64,000 nucleotides of DNA, taken from DTU064 sp045588245 (GTDB taxonomy: Bacteria; Bacillota; Clostridia; Oscillospirales; CAG-272). A program made the position numbers and the translations under genes. The notes beneath the pieces were generated by a model. It did not search any database. It was given only the letters and a program-made list of their open reading frames with translations, and was not told the DNA's origin. Within the stretch, counting starts at the first letter, position 1. Every line of letters begins with the position of its first letter. Positions 8,363 through 15,087 of this stretch are shown here, piece by piece. The DNA is taken from NCBI GenBank assembly GCA_045588245.1, contig JAZNDW010000001.1:186001-250000 (forward strand). The letters run 5' to 3'.

Positions 8363-8518
8363 ATTCGGGGGTTCCTTTCGTATCAAAAAAACAAAGCGCC
8401 GGTTTTCATGCAGAAAAAACCGGCGTCTTCAGTACGTCATAAATCAAGTGTGACAATATTCAATTTACAATAAGTATAATAAGGCGCTTCTGCGCTGCGG
8501 CGTGACTTCAGTCACGTC
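8363..8518 (-). promoter_or_regulatory. Structured leader RNA, candidate riboswitch of the ECF transporter gene
   Basis: The 5' leader runs from the promoter at 8525-8553 to the gene. It begins with two small hairpins with tetraloop-like loops (ACGTGAC-TGAA-GTCACG and GCGC-AGAA-GCGC), then an AU-rich stretch, then a second copy of the element ACTGAAG followed by ACGCC, then the attenuator stem. I checked it against the TPP, FMN, THF, cobalamin, preQ1, purine and T-box consensus patterns I remember and found no match. Confidence 0.55.
8397..8425 (-). terminator. Attenuator terminator in the leader of the ECF transporter gene
   Basis: On the minus strand CGCCGGTTTT and AAAACCGGCG form a 10-base stem, followed by CTTTGTTTTTTT, about 30 bases before the start codon and well after the promoter. 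This is a premature terminator within the leader. Confidence 0.85.
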
Positions 8519-8524
8519 GGGATT

Positions 8525-8553
8525 ATTATATACGACGCTATCCGATTTGTCAA
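8525..8553 (-). promoter_or_regulatory. Consensus promoter of the ECF transporter gene
   Basis: On the minus strand a perfect TTGACA (8548-8553), 17-base spacer and perfect TATAAT (8525-8530). The -35 overlaps the stop codon of the DUF3842 gene, so the transporter is separately transcribed. Confidence 0.85.
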
Positions 8554-8960
8554 GCCTTGATTATCTCCCCGAGCTTCGCTATCGCGTCTGCGATAAGTTC
8601 CGCCGTCGGCAGATGTGCCGTACCCGCTATCACGGTGTCGCATCTATCCATCGGCAGAAGTATCCGCTTCGCTTCGGATTGCGCCACGGCAACTGCCATG
8701 GCAGGGGTCACCTCGCCGTAAAGTGCGTCGGCAAGGACTATTCCCATCGGGCCTATTATAACGTCGGCGCGGCGGCAGGCGACGATGACGGCGTTTTCGC
8801 CCGTCGCGCCTCTGTCAGCGCCCGATTTCAGCATAGCCGCCGTGGCGATGCTGTTCGTACCGACAACGGTGACGGTTGCTTCGGGGTATGCTGATTTAAC
8901 GCTTTCGGTAAGGCGCTGACCGATACGTCCGCCCTGCCCGTCTATTATAACTATGTTCAT
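8550..8960 (-). CDS. DUF3842 family protein
   Basis: A 136-residue protein that I recognise as DUF3842. It starts MNIVIIDGQGGRIGQRL, a Rossmann-like glycine loop, and carries the conserved TNSIATAAMLKSGADRGATG, ENAVIVACRRADVIIGPMGI and LYGEVTPAMA segments. The family is found mainly in Clostridia and has no known function. The glycine-rich loop hints at nucleotide or cofactor binding. It lies upstream of the ECF transporter S component on the same strand; my impression is that this pairing recurs in Clostridia, which would hint at a shared metabolite. It has GAAAGGA before the ATG and its own promoter. Confidence 0.85.
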   Translation of the reverse strand: MNIVIIDGQGGRIGQRLTESVKSAYPEATVTVVGTNSIATAAMLKSGADRGATGENAVIVACRRADVIIGPMGIVLADALYGEVTPAMAVAVAQSEAKRILLPMDRCDTVIAGTAHLPTAELIADAIAKLGEIIKA

Positions 8961-8991
8961 GGGAGTGTCCTTTCAATTTACCGTTTCTATT

Positions 8992-9020
8992 ATTCTATCA
9001 CTATATGAGGTGTTTGTAAA
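8992..9020 (-). promoter_or_regulatory. Promoter of the DUF3842 gene
   Basis: On the minus strand TTTACA (9015-9020), 17-base spacer, TAGAAT (8992-8997), about 32 bases before the ATG. Confidence 0.65.
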
Positions 9021-9115
9021 GCGACAAGCCCGACGAGATATTGTACTCACAGCGCATTTGTGCCCTTCTTTTCAAAAAAAGTCGAAAATAATATTATCTT
9101 TGTACATTATCACCA

Positions 9116-9145
9116 TTGACGGCAAAGATAATTATTTGATAAAAT
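9116..9145 (+). promoter_or_regulatory. Promoter of the purine operon
   Basis: TTGACG (9116-9121), 18-base spacer, TAAAAT (9140-9145). Transcription would start about ten bases before the ZTP aptamer. Confidence 0.7.
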
Positions 9146-9154
9146 ATAAACCGT

Positions 9155-9233
9155 AGAATGAACCGTACTGTAACTGACGGAAGCGGGACACCGCGAGGGA
9201 GCAATACGGAATAAAGTCGACCGTCTGGGCACA
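9155..9233 (+). ncRNA. ZTP/ZMP riboswitch aptamer (pfl motif) of the purine operon
   Basis: The conserved pfl-motif blocks are visible in order: AACTGACGGAA near 9172-9182, ACACCGCGAGGGAGC near 9188-9202, a variable linker, then GACCGTCTGGGCAC near 9219-9232. These are the invariant parts of the ZTP riboswitch that senses ZMP/ZTP, which builds up when 10-formyl-THF is short. The downstream operon contains fhs and both formyl-transfer enzymes, which is the expected regulon. The final GGGCAC is shared with the terminator stem, giving a transcription ON switch: ligand binding should keep the terminator from forming. Confidence 0.92.
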
Positions 9234-9280
9234 CGAAAGATTATTGGTAAATAATACTCTGTCGTTGTGCTCTTTTATAT
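9227..9280 (+). terminator. Riboswitch expression-platform terminator
   Basis: GGGCACACGA pairs with TCGTTGTGCTC, with an inner ATTATT/AATAAT stem, followed by TTTTATATTTTTAC. It shares GGGCAC with the aptamer's last helix, so aptamer and terminator exclude each other. Confidence 0.85.
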
Positions 9281-9299
9281 TTTTACTTTTGAGGTGATT

Positions 9300-9794
9300 A
9301 TGAAAAAAGTCATGATTATCATGGGTAGCGACAGCGATCTTCCCGTCGTTTCCCGCGCCATCGACACTCTTGATTCGCTCGGTATCGAGCGTGACGTTTT
9401 CGTTTATTCCGCACACAGAACGCCCGAGGAAGCTCGCAACCTCGCTATGGGTGCGCGCAAAAACGGCTATGGCGCAATTATTGCCGCTGCCGGTATGGCA
9501 GCACATCTTGCCGGCGCCATCGCTGCAAATACAACCGTACCCGTGATCGGTGTTCCGATCAAGTCCGGGGATCTTGGCGGCATGGACGCCCTGCTTTCAA
9601 CGGTTATGATGCCCTCCGGGATCCCTGTGGCTACCGTTGCTATCGGAGGAGCTGTAAATGCCGCTTTATTAGCTGCCGAGATCCTTGCCGTCGCAGACGA
9701 CGAGCTTGCAGCGAAGCTTGACGCAAAGCGCGTCGCCGACCACGACAAGGTTATCGCAAAGAACGAAGAAGTCAGCAGCAAATTCAACAAATAA
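9300..9794 (+). CDS. purE: 5-(carboxyamino)imidazole ribonucleotide mutase PurE
   Basis: A 164-residue protein starting at the ATG at 9300 after GAGGTG. It has the PurE signatures MGSDSDLPV, SAHRTPEEA, AAHLAG and PVIGVP, then MPSGIPVATVAIGGAVNAA. PurE makes CAIR, the sixth step of IMP synthesis, in the cytosol. The loop near AIGGAVNAA is two residues shorter than in the E. coli type, as I recall for clostridial PurE. No purK gene is in this operon, so either purK is elsewhere or the enzyme works from AIR and carbon dioxide. It is the first gene of the operon, directly after the ZTP riboswitch. Confidence 0.95.
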   Translation: MKKVMIIMGSDSDLPVVSRAIDTLDSLGIERDVFVYSAHRTPEEARNLAMGARKNGYGAIIAAAGMAAHLAGAIAANTTVPVIGVPIKSGDLGGMDALLSTVMMPSGIPVATVAIGGAVNAALLAAEILAVADDELAAKLDAKRVADHDKVIAKNEEVSSKFNK

Positions 9795-9823
9795 TTTTAT
9801 ATTTTAAGGTAGGATAAATTTTT

Positions 9824-10516
9824 ATGGAACACATGAAGCTCGTTTATACAGGTAAGACCAAGAACGTTTTCGCACTCGACAACGGCAACTATTGCCTGCA
9901 CTTCAAGGATGACTGCACCGGCGAAGACGGCGTGTTCGATCCCGGCGCAAACTCCGTAGGCGTTACAATCGAAGGCGTTGGCAAGGTCAACCTCCGTATG
10001 TCCGTATATTACTTTGAAAAGCTCCGCGAAGCGGGAATCAAGACTCACTACGTAAAGGCAGATGTTGACACCGCTATGATGGAGGTCCTTCCCGGACGTC
10101 CGTTCGGCCACGGTCTTGAGGTCATCTGCCGCCGCCGTGCTGTCGGCAGCTTCATCCGCCGTTACGGCGAGTACATCGAAGAGGGCGCTGAACTTCCCTA
10201 CTACGTTGAAATGACGTTCAAAAACGACGAAAAGGGCGATCCGCTCGTAACGAAGGACGCTCTCGTTGCGCTCGGTGTTATGACAGACGAGCAGTACGAA
10301 GCAACAAAGGAAATGACTCAGCGCATCACAAAGATCATCGCTGACGATCTTGCAACGCTCGGTCTTGAGCTTTACGACATCAAGTTTGAATACGGCTATA
10401 ACGGCGAGGAAGTTATCCTCATCGACGAGATCGCCTCCGGTAACATGCGCGTATATCGCGGCAACGAGTACATCGATCCGATGACTCTTTCCGAGCTTTT
10501 CTTTGCAAACAAATAA
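9824..10516 (+). CDS. purC: SAICAR synthase PurC
   Basis: A 230-residue SAICAR synthetase that joins aspartate to CAIR using ATP. It has the family start YTGKTKNVF (normally YEGKAK), the KDDCTGEDG ATP/Mg region, EVICRRRAVGSFIRRYG (typical E-V-V-R-N/R substrate motif) and the late IDEIASGNMRVY (normally DEI-SPD). Length is typical. AAGGTAGG lies 11 bases before the first ATG, which is preferred over a second ATG four codons later. It follows purE by 29 bases. Confidence 0.95.
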   Translation: MEHMKLVYTGKTKNVFALDNGNYCLHFKDDCTGEDGVFDPGANSVGVTIEGVGKVNLRMSVYYFEKLREAGIKTHYVKADVDTAMMEVLPGRPFGHGLEVICRRRAVGSFIRRYGEYIEEGAELPYYVEMTFKNDEKGDPLVTKDALVALGVMTDEQYEATKEMTQRITKIIADDLATLGLELYDIKFEYGYNGEEVILIDEIASGNMRVYRGNEYIDPMTLSELFFANK

Positions 10517-10529
10517 AATATATTAATCA

Positions 10530-10555
10530 CGAGAGGGGCAGCCTCGCTCCTCTCG
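10530..10555 (+). other. Hairpin between purC and the purF-like gene
   Basis: CGAGAGG and CCTCTCG form a 7-base stem in the 76-base gap, followed by a TCTCTCTATTTCT tract that is not a clean U-run. It could be a weak attenuator or an mRNA-stability element. Confidence 0.5.
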
Positions 10556-10592
10556 TCTCTCTATTTCTACTTACGACAAGGAACTATTATTT

Positions 10593-12014
10593 ATGGGTGG
10601 ATTTTTCGGCATAACTTCAAAGCGCGATGTTGTTGCAGACGTTTTCTTCGGAACTGACTATCATTCGCATCTGGGAACACGTCGCGGCGGTATGGCTGCA
10701 TGGAGTAAGTCCGGCTTTTCCCGCGACATTCACAATATTGAAAACTCTCCGTTCCGCATGAAATTCGATAACGTCTGCTCCGAAATGTCGGGAACAGCCT
10801 GCATCGGATGCATCAGCGATACGGATCCTCAGCCTTTACTTTTCCGTTCCAATCTCGGAACGTACGCAATCTCTACGATCGGCCGCATCAATAATGAAGA
10901 AGCTCTTGCCGAACAGTATCTTTCGTTTTCCGGCGGTCACTTTTCGTCTCTCGCTTCGGGAAACATCACCACAACGGAGCTGACGGCGGCAATGATCGAT
11001 CAGAAAAGCAGCTTCGTCGACGGTATCCGCTTCGCGGAAAACCACATTGACGGCACAGTTTCGATCCTTATCCTGAAGGAAGGCGGCTCCATCATCGTCG
11101 CGCGTGACCGCGACGGACGGCTTCCTATTTCAATCGGCAAAGACGCCGACGGCTACTGTGTTGCGTTTGAAGATTTTTCATACATGAAGCTCGGCTATGA
11201 ATACGTCCGCGACCTCGGTCCGGGTGAGATCGTTGAGATCACCCCCGACAGCATCACGGTCCTTGCAGAGCCGCATTCAAAAAAGCGCATCTGCGCTTTC
11301 CTTTGGTCGTATTACGGCTACCCCAATTCCGACTACGAGGGCGTAAATGTTGAAATGATGCGCACGAGAAACGGTGCCATCATGGCTCGCACCGAGATCG
11401 AGGAGGGCACCCTGCCCGACGTCGATTACGTTTGCGGCGTGCCCGATTCGGGAACGCCTCATGCTATCGGTTTTGCCAATGAAAGCGGCATACCTTTCGC
11501 ACGTCCGTTCATCAAGTACACTCCGACCTGGTCGCGCAGTTTTATGCCGAAGACGCAGACAGCACGCGCCGAGATCGCAAAAATGAAGCTCGTCCCCGTT
11601 CGCAATTTCATAGAGGGCAAGCGTTTGCTCATCATTGACGACAGCATCGTCCGCGGCACTCAGCTTCAGGAAACGGCTCAGTTCCTCTACGAAAACGGCG
11701 CAAAAGAAGTTCATGTACGCTCTGCGTGTCCTCCTATCCTTTACGGATGCAAATTCCTCAATTTTTCGCGTAACACCTCCGACATGGATCTTATCGCGCG
11801 GCGCTTCATATGCGAACTTGAAGGTGACGAGGGGGAGAAGCACATGGACGAATATGCCAACGAAAAAACGGAACGCGGTCAGGCGTTGCTGTCATCTATC
11901 GCAAAGCATCTCGGCGTCGATTCTCTCCGATTCCAGAAGCTTCCTCATATAATCAAGTCTATCGATCTTCCCGAATGTGACATTTGCACCTACTGTTGGT
12001 GCGGACGCGAATAA
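10593..12014 (+). CDS. purF: Amidophosphoribosyltransferase-like protein lacking the glutaminase cysteine
   Basis: A 473-residue PurF homologue. The phosphoribosyltransferase half is intact, with the PRPP loop LLIIDDSIVRGTQL at 345-358. The glutaminase half is degenerate: the mature enzyme should begin with catalytic Cys (CGVFG), but here the protein starts MGGFFG with Gly at position 2. The usual HRGQESAG is TRRGGMAAW, and the HNG oxyanion motif is TIGRINN. Cysteines at places resembling the B. subtilis 4Fe-4S ligands remain (C234, C386 and the tail CDICTYCWC, 462-470). I recall similar GGFFG proteins in Bacteroidota and Clostridia. Such an enzyme should need free ammonia or a partner glutaminase. 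Position inside the pur operon argues it is functional. Confidence 0.85.
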   Translation: MGGFFGITSKRDVVADVFFGTDYHSHLGTRRGGMAAWSKSGFSRDIHNIENSPFRMKFDNVCSEMSGTACIGCISDTDPQPLLFRSNLGTYAISTIGRINNEEALAEQYLSFSGGHFSSLASGNITTTELTAAMIDQKSSFVDGIRFAENHIDGTVSILILKEGGSIIVARDRDGRLPISIGKDADGYCVAFEDFSYMKLGYEYVRDLGPGEIVEITPDSITVLAEPHSKKRICAFLWSYYGYPNSDYEGVNVEMMRTRNGAIMARTEIEEGTLPDVDYVCGVPDSGTPHAIGFANESGIPFARPFIKYTPTWSRSFMPKTQTARAEIAKMKLVPVRNFIEGKRLLIIDDSIVRGTQLQETAQFLYENGAKEVHVRSACPPILYGCKFLNFSRNTSDMDLIARRFICELEGDEGEKHMDEYANEKTERGQALLSSIAKHLGVDSLRFQKLPHIIKSIDLPECDICTYCWCGRE

Positions 12015-12039
12015 TAATATTACTTACGAGGATATACTC

Positions 12040-13095
12040 ATGACCGAAAAGAATATTTCAAGATCAGAAAGCTACGCCAAAGCAGGCGTTGATATTACGG
12101 CAGGATACCGTGCCGTTGAACTTATGAAGAGCCACATCAAGCGCACCGACCGCGAAGGCGTTGTTTCAGGTATCGGTGGCTTCGGCGGCTTGTTCATGCC
12201 GAACATCGCAGACATGAAAGAGCCCGTTCTCGTTTCCGGAACCGATGGTTGCGGAACGAAGGTCAAGCTTGCGTTTGCGCTCGACCGCCACGACACGATC
12301 GGTATTGACTGCGTTGCAATGTGCGTCAACGACATCATCTGCTCGGGCGCTGAGCCCCTCTTCTTCCTCGATTACATTGCTTGCGGCAAAAACTATCCGG
12401 AAAAGATCGCCGAGATCGTTTCGGGCGTTGCCGAGGGCTGCGTTATGTCGGGTGCCGCTCTTATCGGCGGTGAGACCGCTGAGCATCCCGGTCTTATGCC
12501 TGAGGATGAATACGACCTTGCAGGCTTCGCTGTCGGAATCGTTGACAAGAGCCGCATGATAGATAATTCCAAAATGAAGGCAGGCGACGTCATAATCGCG
12601 CTTCCCTCCTCGGGCGTTCATTCAAACGGATTCTCGCTCGTTCGCCGCGTCTTTGACATTGACGGCGGTGCACTTCTTCGCCGTCCCGAAGAGCTCGGCG
12701 GACAGACTCTCGGCGAGGCTCTCCTCGTTCCCACGAGAATCTACGTCAAGCCCGTTCTCTCTTTGATTAAAGAAAACGTCGCAATCTCCGGTATTTCTCA
12801 CATCACGGGCGGCGGTTTTTATGAAAACATTCCGCGCGCCATTCCCGACGGCCTCTGCGCTCTTATCGGAAAGAGCGCGATCAAAACTCCCGCACTCTTC
12901 GACATCATCGCACGTGAGGGTAACATTCCCGAGCGCGATATGTACAACACCTTCAACATGGGTGTCGGCATGAGCATCATCGTTGACCGCTGTGACGCCG
13001 AGCGTGCCATTGAGCTTCTCAAGGCTGCGGGCGAGGACGCCTACATCATCGGCGAGATCATCGCCTCCGAGGACGAAAAGATCCGCTTATGCTGA
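12040..13095 (+). CDS. purM: Phosphoribosylformylglycinamidine cyclo-ligase (AIR synthetase) PurM
   Basis: 351 residues. The start at 12040 (MTEKNISRSESYAKAGVD) is preferred to an earlier in-frame ATG at 11977 that lies inside the purF-like gene. ACGAGGA precedes it. Signatures: YAKAGVDITAG, GIGGFGGLF, DGCGTKVKLAF, DCVAMCVNDI, GGETAEHPGLM and the ATP-binding SGVHSNGFSLVR. PurM closes the imidazole ring of AIR using ATP. The stop overlaps the start of the next gene by 7 bases. Confidence 0.95.
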   Translation: MTEKNISRSESYAKAGVDITAGYRAVELMKSHIKRTDREGVVSGIGGFGGLFMPNIADMKEPVLVSGTDGCGTKVKLAFALDRHDTIGIDCVAMCVNDIICSGAEPLFFLDYIACGKNYPEKIAEIVSGVAEGCVMSGAALIGGETAEHPGLMPEDEYDLAGFAVGIVDKSRMIDNSKMKAGDVIIALPSSGVHSNGFSLVRRVFDIDGGALLRRPEELGGQTLGEALLVPTRIYVKPVLSLIKENVAISGISHITGGGFYENIPRAIPDGLCALIGKSAIKTPALFDIIAREGNIPERDMYNTFNMGVGMSIIVDRCDAERAIELLKAAGEDAYIIGEIIASEDEKIRLC

Positions 13096-13685
13096 AAAAG
13101 ACCGCTGACGGCATCTCCGCCGGACTGATGATAGCGATCGGCTGTTCTGTTTTCCTCGCTTGCGAAAACAGATACGTGGGATCTTTCCTTTTTGCCGTTG
13201 CACTTCTCACCATTTGCTATCTCGGCTACTCGCTTTACACGGGCAAGGTCGGTTTTCTTGCCCTCTCGCACACACGCGAGGATTTTGCCGTCGTCTTCTT
13301 CGGGCTGCTCGGCAACGTTATCGCAACGACGTTCTTCTCGCTCTTGGGACGCATCGCGCTCCCGAATCTTGCAGCTTCTGCTGAAACAATCGTTTCGGCA
13401 AAGCTCCTTGAAGCACCGCATGAGGCTTTCATCCGCGCCGTTTTCTGCGGCGTGCTGATGTACGTTGCCGTGGCAATATACAAAAAAGGCTCCTCCTTCG
13501 GTGTCGTTTACGCCGTTCCCGCATTCATTCTCTGCGGATTCGAGCATTCGATCGCCAACATCGGCTATTTTTCATACGCGGCGGAATTTTCTTTTGACGC
13601 TGCAGTATTCATTCTCATCGTCATCGCAGGCAACACCGTCGGCGGACTGATCCTGCCTTTCTTATCACTCGTAAAAAGCAAATAA
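13089..13685 (+). CDS. Compact formate/nitrite transporter (FNT) family channel
   Basis: A 198-residue membrane protein with about six hydrophobic helices (roughly 7-25, 30-50, 65-90, 108-128, 135-155, 167-192). It carries the FNT hallmark GFEHSIAN, containing the central channel His, plus GISAGLMIAIG at the first helix and AGNTVGG near the end. FNT proteins are pentameric channels for formate, nitrite or related small anions. It is shorter than the usual 250-280 residues, with reduced termini. The ATG overlaps purM (ATGCTGA), so it is coupled to it. Given fhs and the formyl-transfer genes in the same operon, formate is the most likely substrate, feeding 10-formyl-THF. That assignment is inference from context. 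Confidence 0.82.
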   Translation: MLKKTADGISAGLMIAIGCSVFLACENRYVGSFLFAVALLTICYLGYSLYTGKVGFLALSHTREDFAVVFFGLLGNVIATTFFSLLGRIALPNLAASAETIVSAKLLEAPHEAFIRAVFCGVLMYVAVAIYKKGSSFGVVYAVPAFILCGFEHSIANIGYFSYAAEFSFDAAVFILIVIAGNTVGGLILPFLSLVKSK

Positions 13686-13697
13686 GGAGAACGGAAT

Positions 13698-14330
13698 ATG
13701 GACACGATCAAAATCGCCGTGCTCGTTTCGGGCGGCGGAACAAATCTGCAGGCGCTCATAGACTCGGAAAAAGAAGGAATGTTCGGTGTCGGCAAGCTGT
13801 CGCTCGTTGTTTCATCTAAACCCGACGTTTACGCGCTGGAGCGAGCGGCAAACAATGACATCAAGAGCATCGTGCTCGCGCGCAAGGAATACGCCACAAT
13901 CAAAGACTATTCAAAGGCGCTCGCCGACACGCTCACCTCCGAAGGGATCGACCTTGTTGTGCTTGCGGGATTTTTGACGATCTTTGACGAGCAGGTTTTC
14001 GAGGCTTTCCCGAACAGGATCATCAACGTTCACCCCGCGCTGATCCCCTCTTTCTGCGGCAAGGGATACTACGGACTCCACGTTCACGAAGCGGCGCTTC
14101 AAAAAGGTGTCAAGATTTCGGGTGCGACCGTTCACATCGTCACCCCCGAATGTGACGCAGGACCGATAATTCTTCAAAAAGCAGTCGAGGTTATGGAAAA
14201 CGACACTCCCGAGGCGCTTCAGCGCCGCATTATGGAAGAGGCGGAATGGGTGATCTTGCCTTTGGCTGTAAAGCTTTTCTGCGAGGGCAGACTGACTGTT
14301 GTCGACAATAAGGTTTATATCCGCAAATAA
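13698..14330 (+). CDS. purN: Phosphoribosylglycinamide formyltransferase PurN
   Basis: A 210-residue folate-dependent GAR transformylase. KIAVLVSGGGTNLQALID is the phosphate-binding start. RIINVHPALIPSF carries the catalytic Asn and His, GATVHIVTPECDAGPII the catalytic Asp. PurN moves the formyl group of 10-formyl-THF to GAR. AAGGAGA precedes the ATG. One residue before HPALIPSF the usual signature is kept; the next loop is FCGKGYYGLHVHEA, the family pattern. Confidence 0.95.
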   Translation: MDTIKIAVLVSGGGTNLQALIDSEKEGMFGVGKLSLVVSSKPDVYALERAANNDIKSIVLARKEYATIKDYSKALADTLTSEGIDLVVLAGFLTIFDEQVFEAFPNRIINVHPALIPSFCGKGYYGLHVHEAALQKGVKISGATVHIVTPECDAGPIILQKAVEVMENDTPEALQRRIMEEAEWVILPLAVKLFCEGRLTVVDNKVYIRK

Positions 14331-14350
14331 CCTATATCAAGGAGATTATA

Positions 14351-15067
14351 ATGGAAATCAAGACCATAGCTAACGAGCTCAATTCCCTCGCCTACCACGG
14401 CAGAGGCATCATCATAGGCAAAAGTGCCGACGGCAAAAAGGCTGTCACCGCTTACTTCATCATGGGCAGAAGCGTAAACAGCCGCAACCGCGTTTTCGTT
14501 GCTGAGGGCGACGCTATGCGCACGAAGGCTTACGACGAATCCAAAATGACCGATCCGCACCTCATCATTTACTATCCCGTGCGCGTTCTCGGAAACAAGA
14601 CGATCGTTACAAACGGCGATCAGACCGACACAATCTACGAGCTTATGGATAAGCAGATGACGTTTGAGCAGGCGCTCCGCACAAGAGAATTTGAAGACGA
14701 TAAGCCCAACTTTACACCTCGCATTTCGGGTATCATCCACCGCGAAAACGGCTCGATTAATTTTGCGATGTCTATTCTCAAGAGCGCAGAGGGCGATGAC
14801 AGCTCCTGCGAAAGATTTACATACGCTTACTCTAACCCCATCGCAGGTAAAGCTAAGTTCATTCACACGTATAACGGCGACGGCAATCCGCTTCCCTCTT
14901 TTGAGGGCGAACCCAAAACGCTTGAGCTTCCCGACGTCGCAATCGACGAGCTGACAGACCTCATCTGGAATAACCTCAACGAAGATAACAAGGTATCCCT
15001 TTTCGTAAGATACATCAACATTGAATCCGGCGAATCGGAAACAAGAATCGTAAACAAAAACTGCTGA
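14351..15067 (+). CDS. purO: Stand-alone IMP cyclohydrolase (PurO family)
   Basis: A 238-residue protein of the stand-alone IMP cyclohydrolase type (PF07826). Visible family features are YHGRGIIIGKSADGKKAVTA, YFIMGRSVNSRNRVF, DPHLIIYYPVR, VTNGDQTDTIY, FTPRISGII and the C-terminal VSLFVRYINIESG. It would close FAICAR to IMP, replacing the N-terminal domain of the usual fused PurH. The next gene supplies the missing transformylase domain, which makes the assignment secure. AAGGAGA is 6 bases from the ATG. Confidence 0.9.
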   Translation: MEIKTIANELNSLAYHGRGIIIGKSADGKKAVTAYFIMGRSVNSRNRVFVAEGDAMRTKAYDESKMTDPHLIIYYPVRVLGNKTIVTNGDQTDTIYELMDKQMTFEQALRTREFEDDKPNFTPRISGIIHRENGSINFAMSILKSAEGDDSSCERFTYAYSNPIAGKAKFIHTYNGDGNPLPSFEGEPKTLELPDVAIDELTDLIWNNLNEDNKVSLFVRYINIESGESETRIVNKNC

Positions 15068-15087
15068 ATTGAAAAGGAATTTGAACA

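Noticed and set aside
8363..8518. TPP, FMN, THF, cobalamin, preQ1 or T-box identity for the ECF leader
   Set aside because: None of the signature blocks I know for those classes is present, so I left it unassigned.
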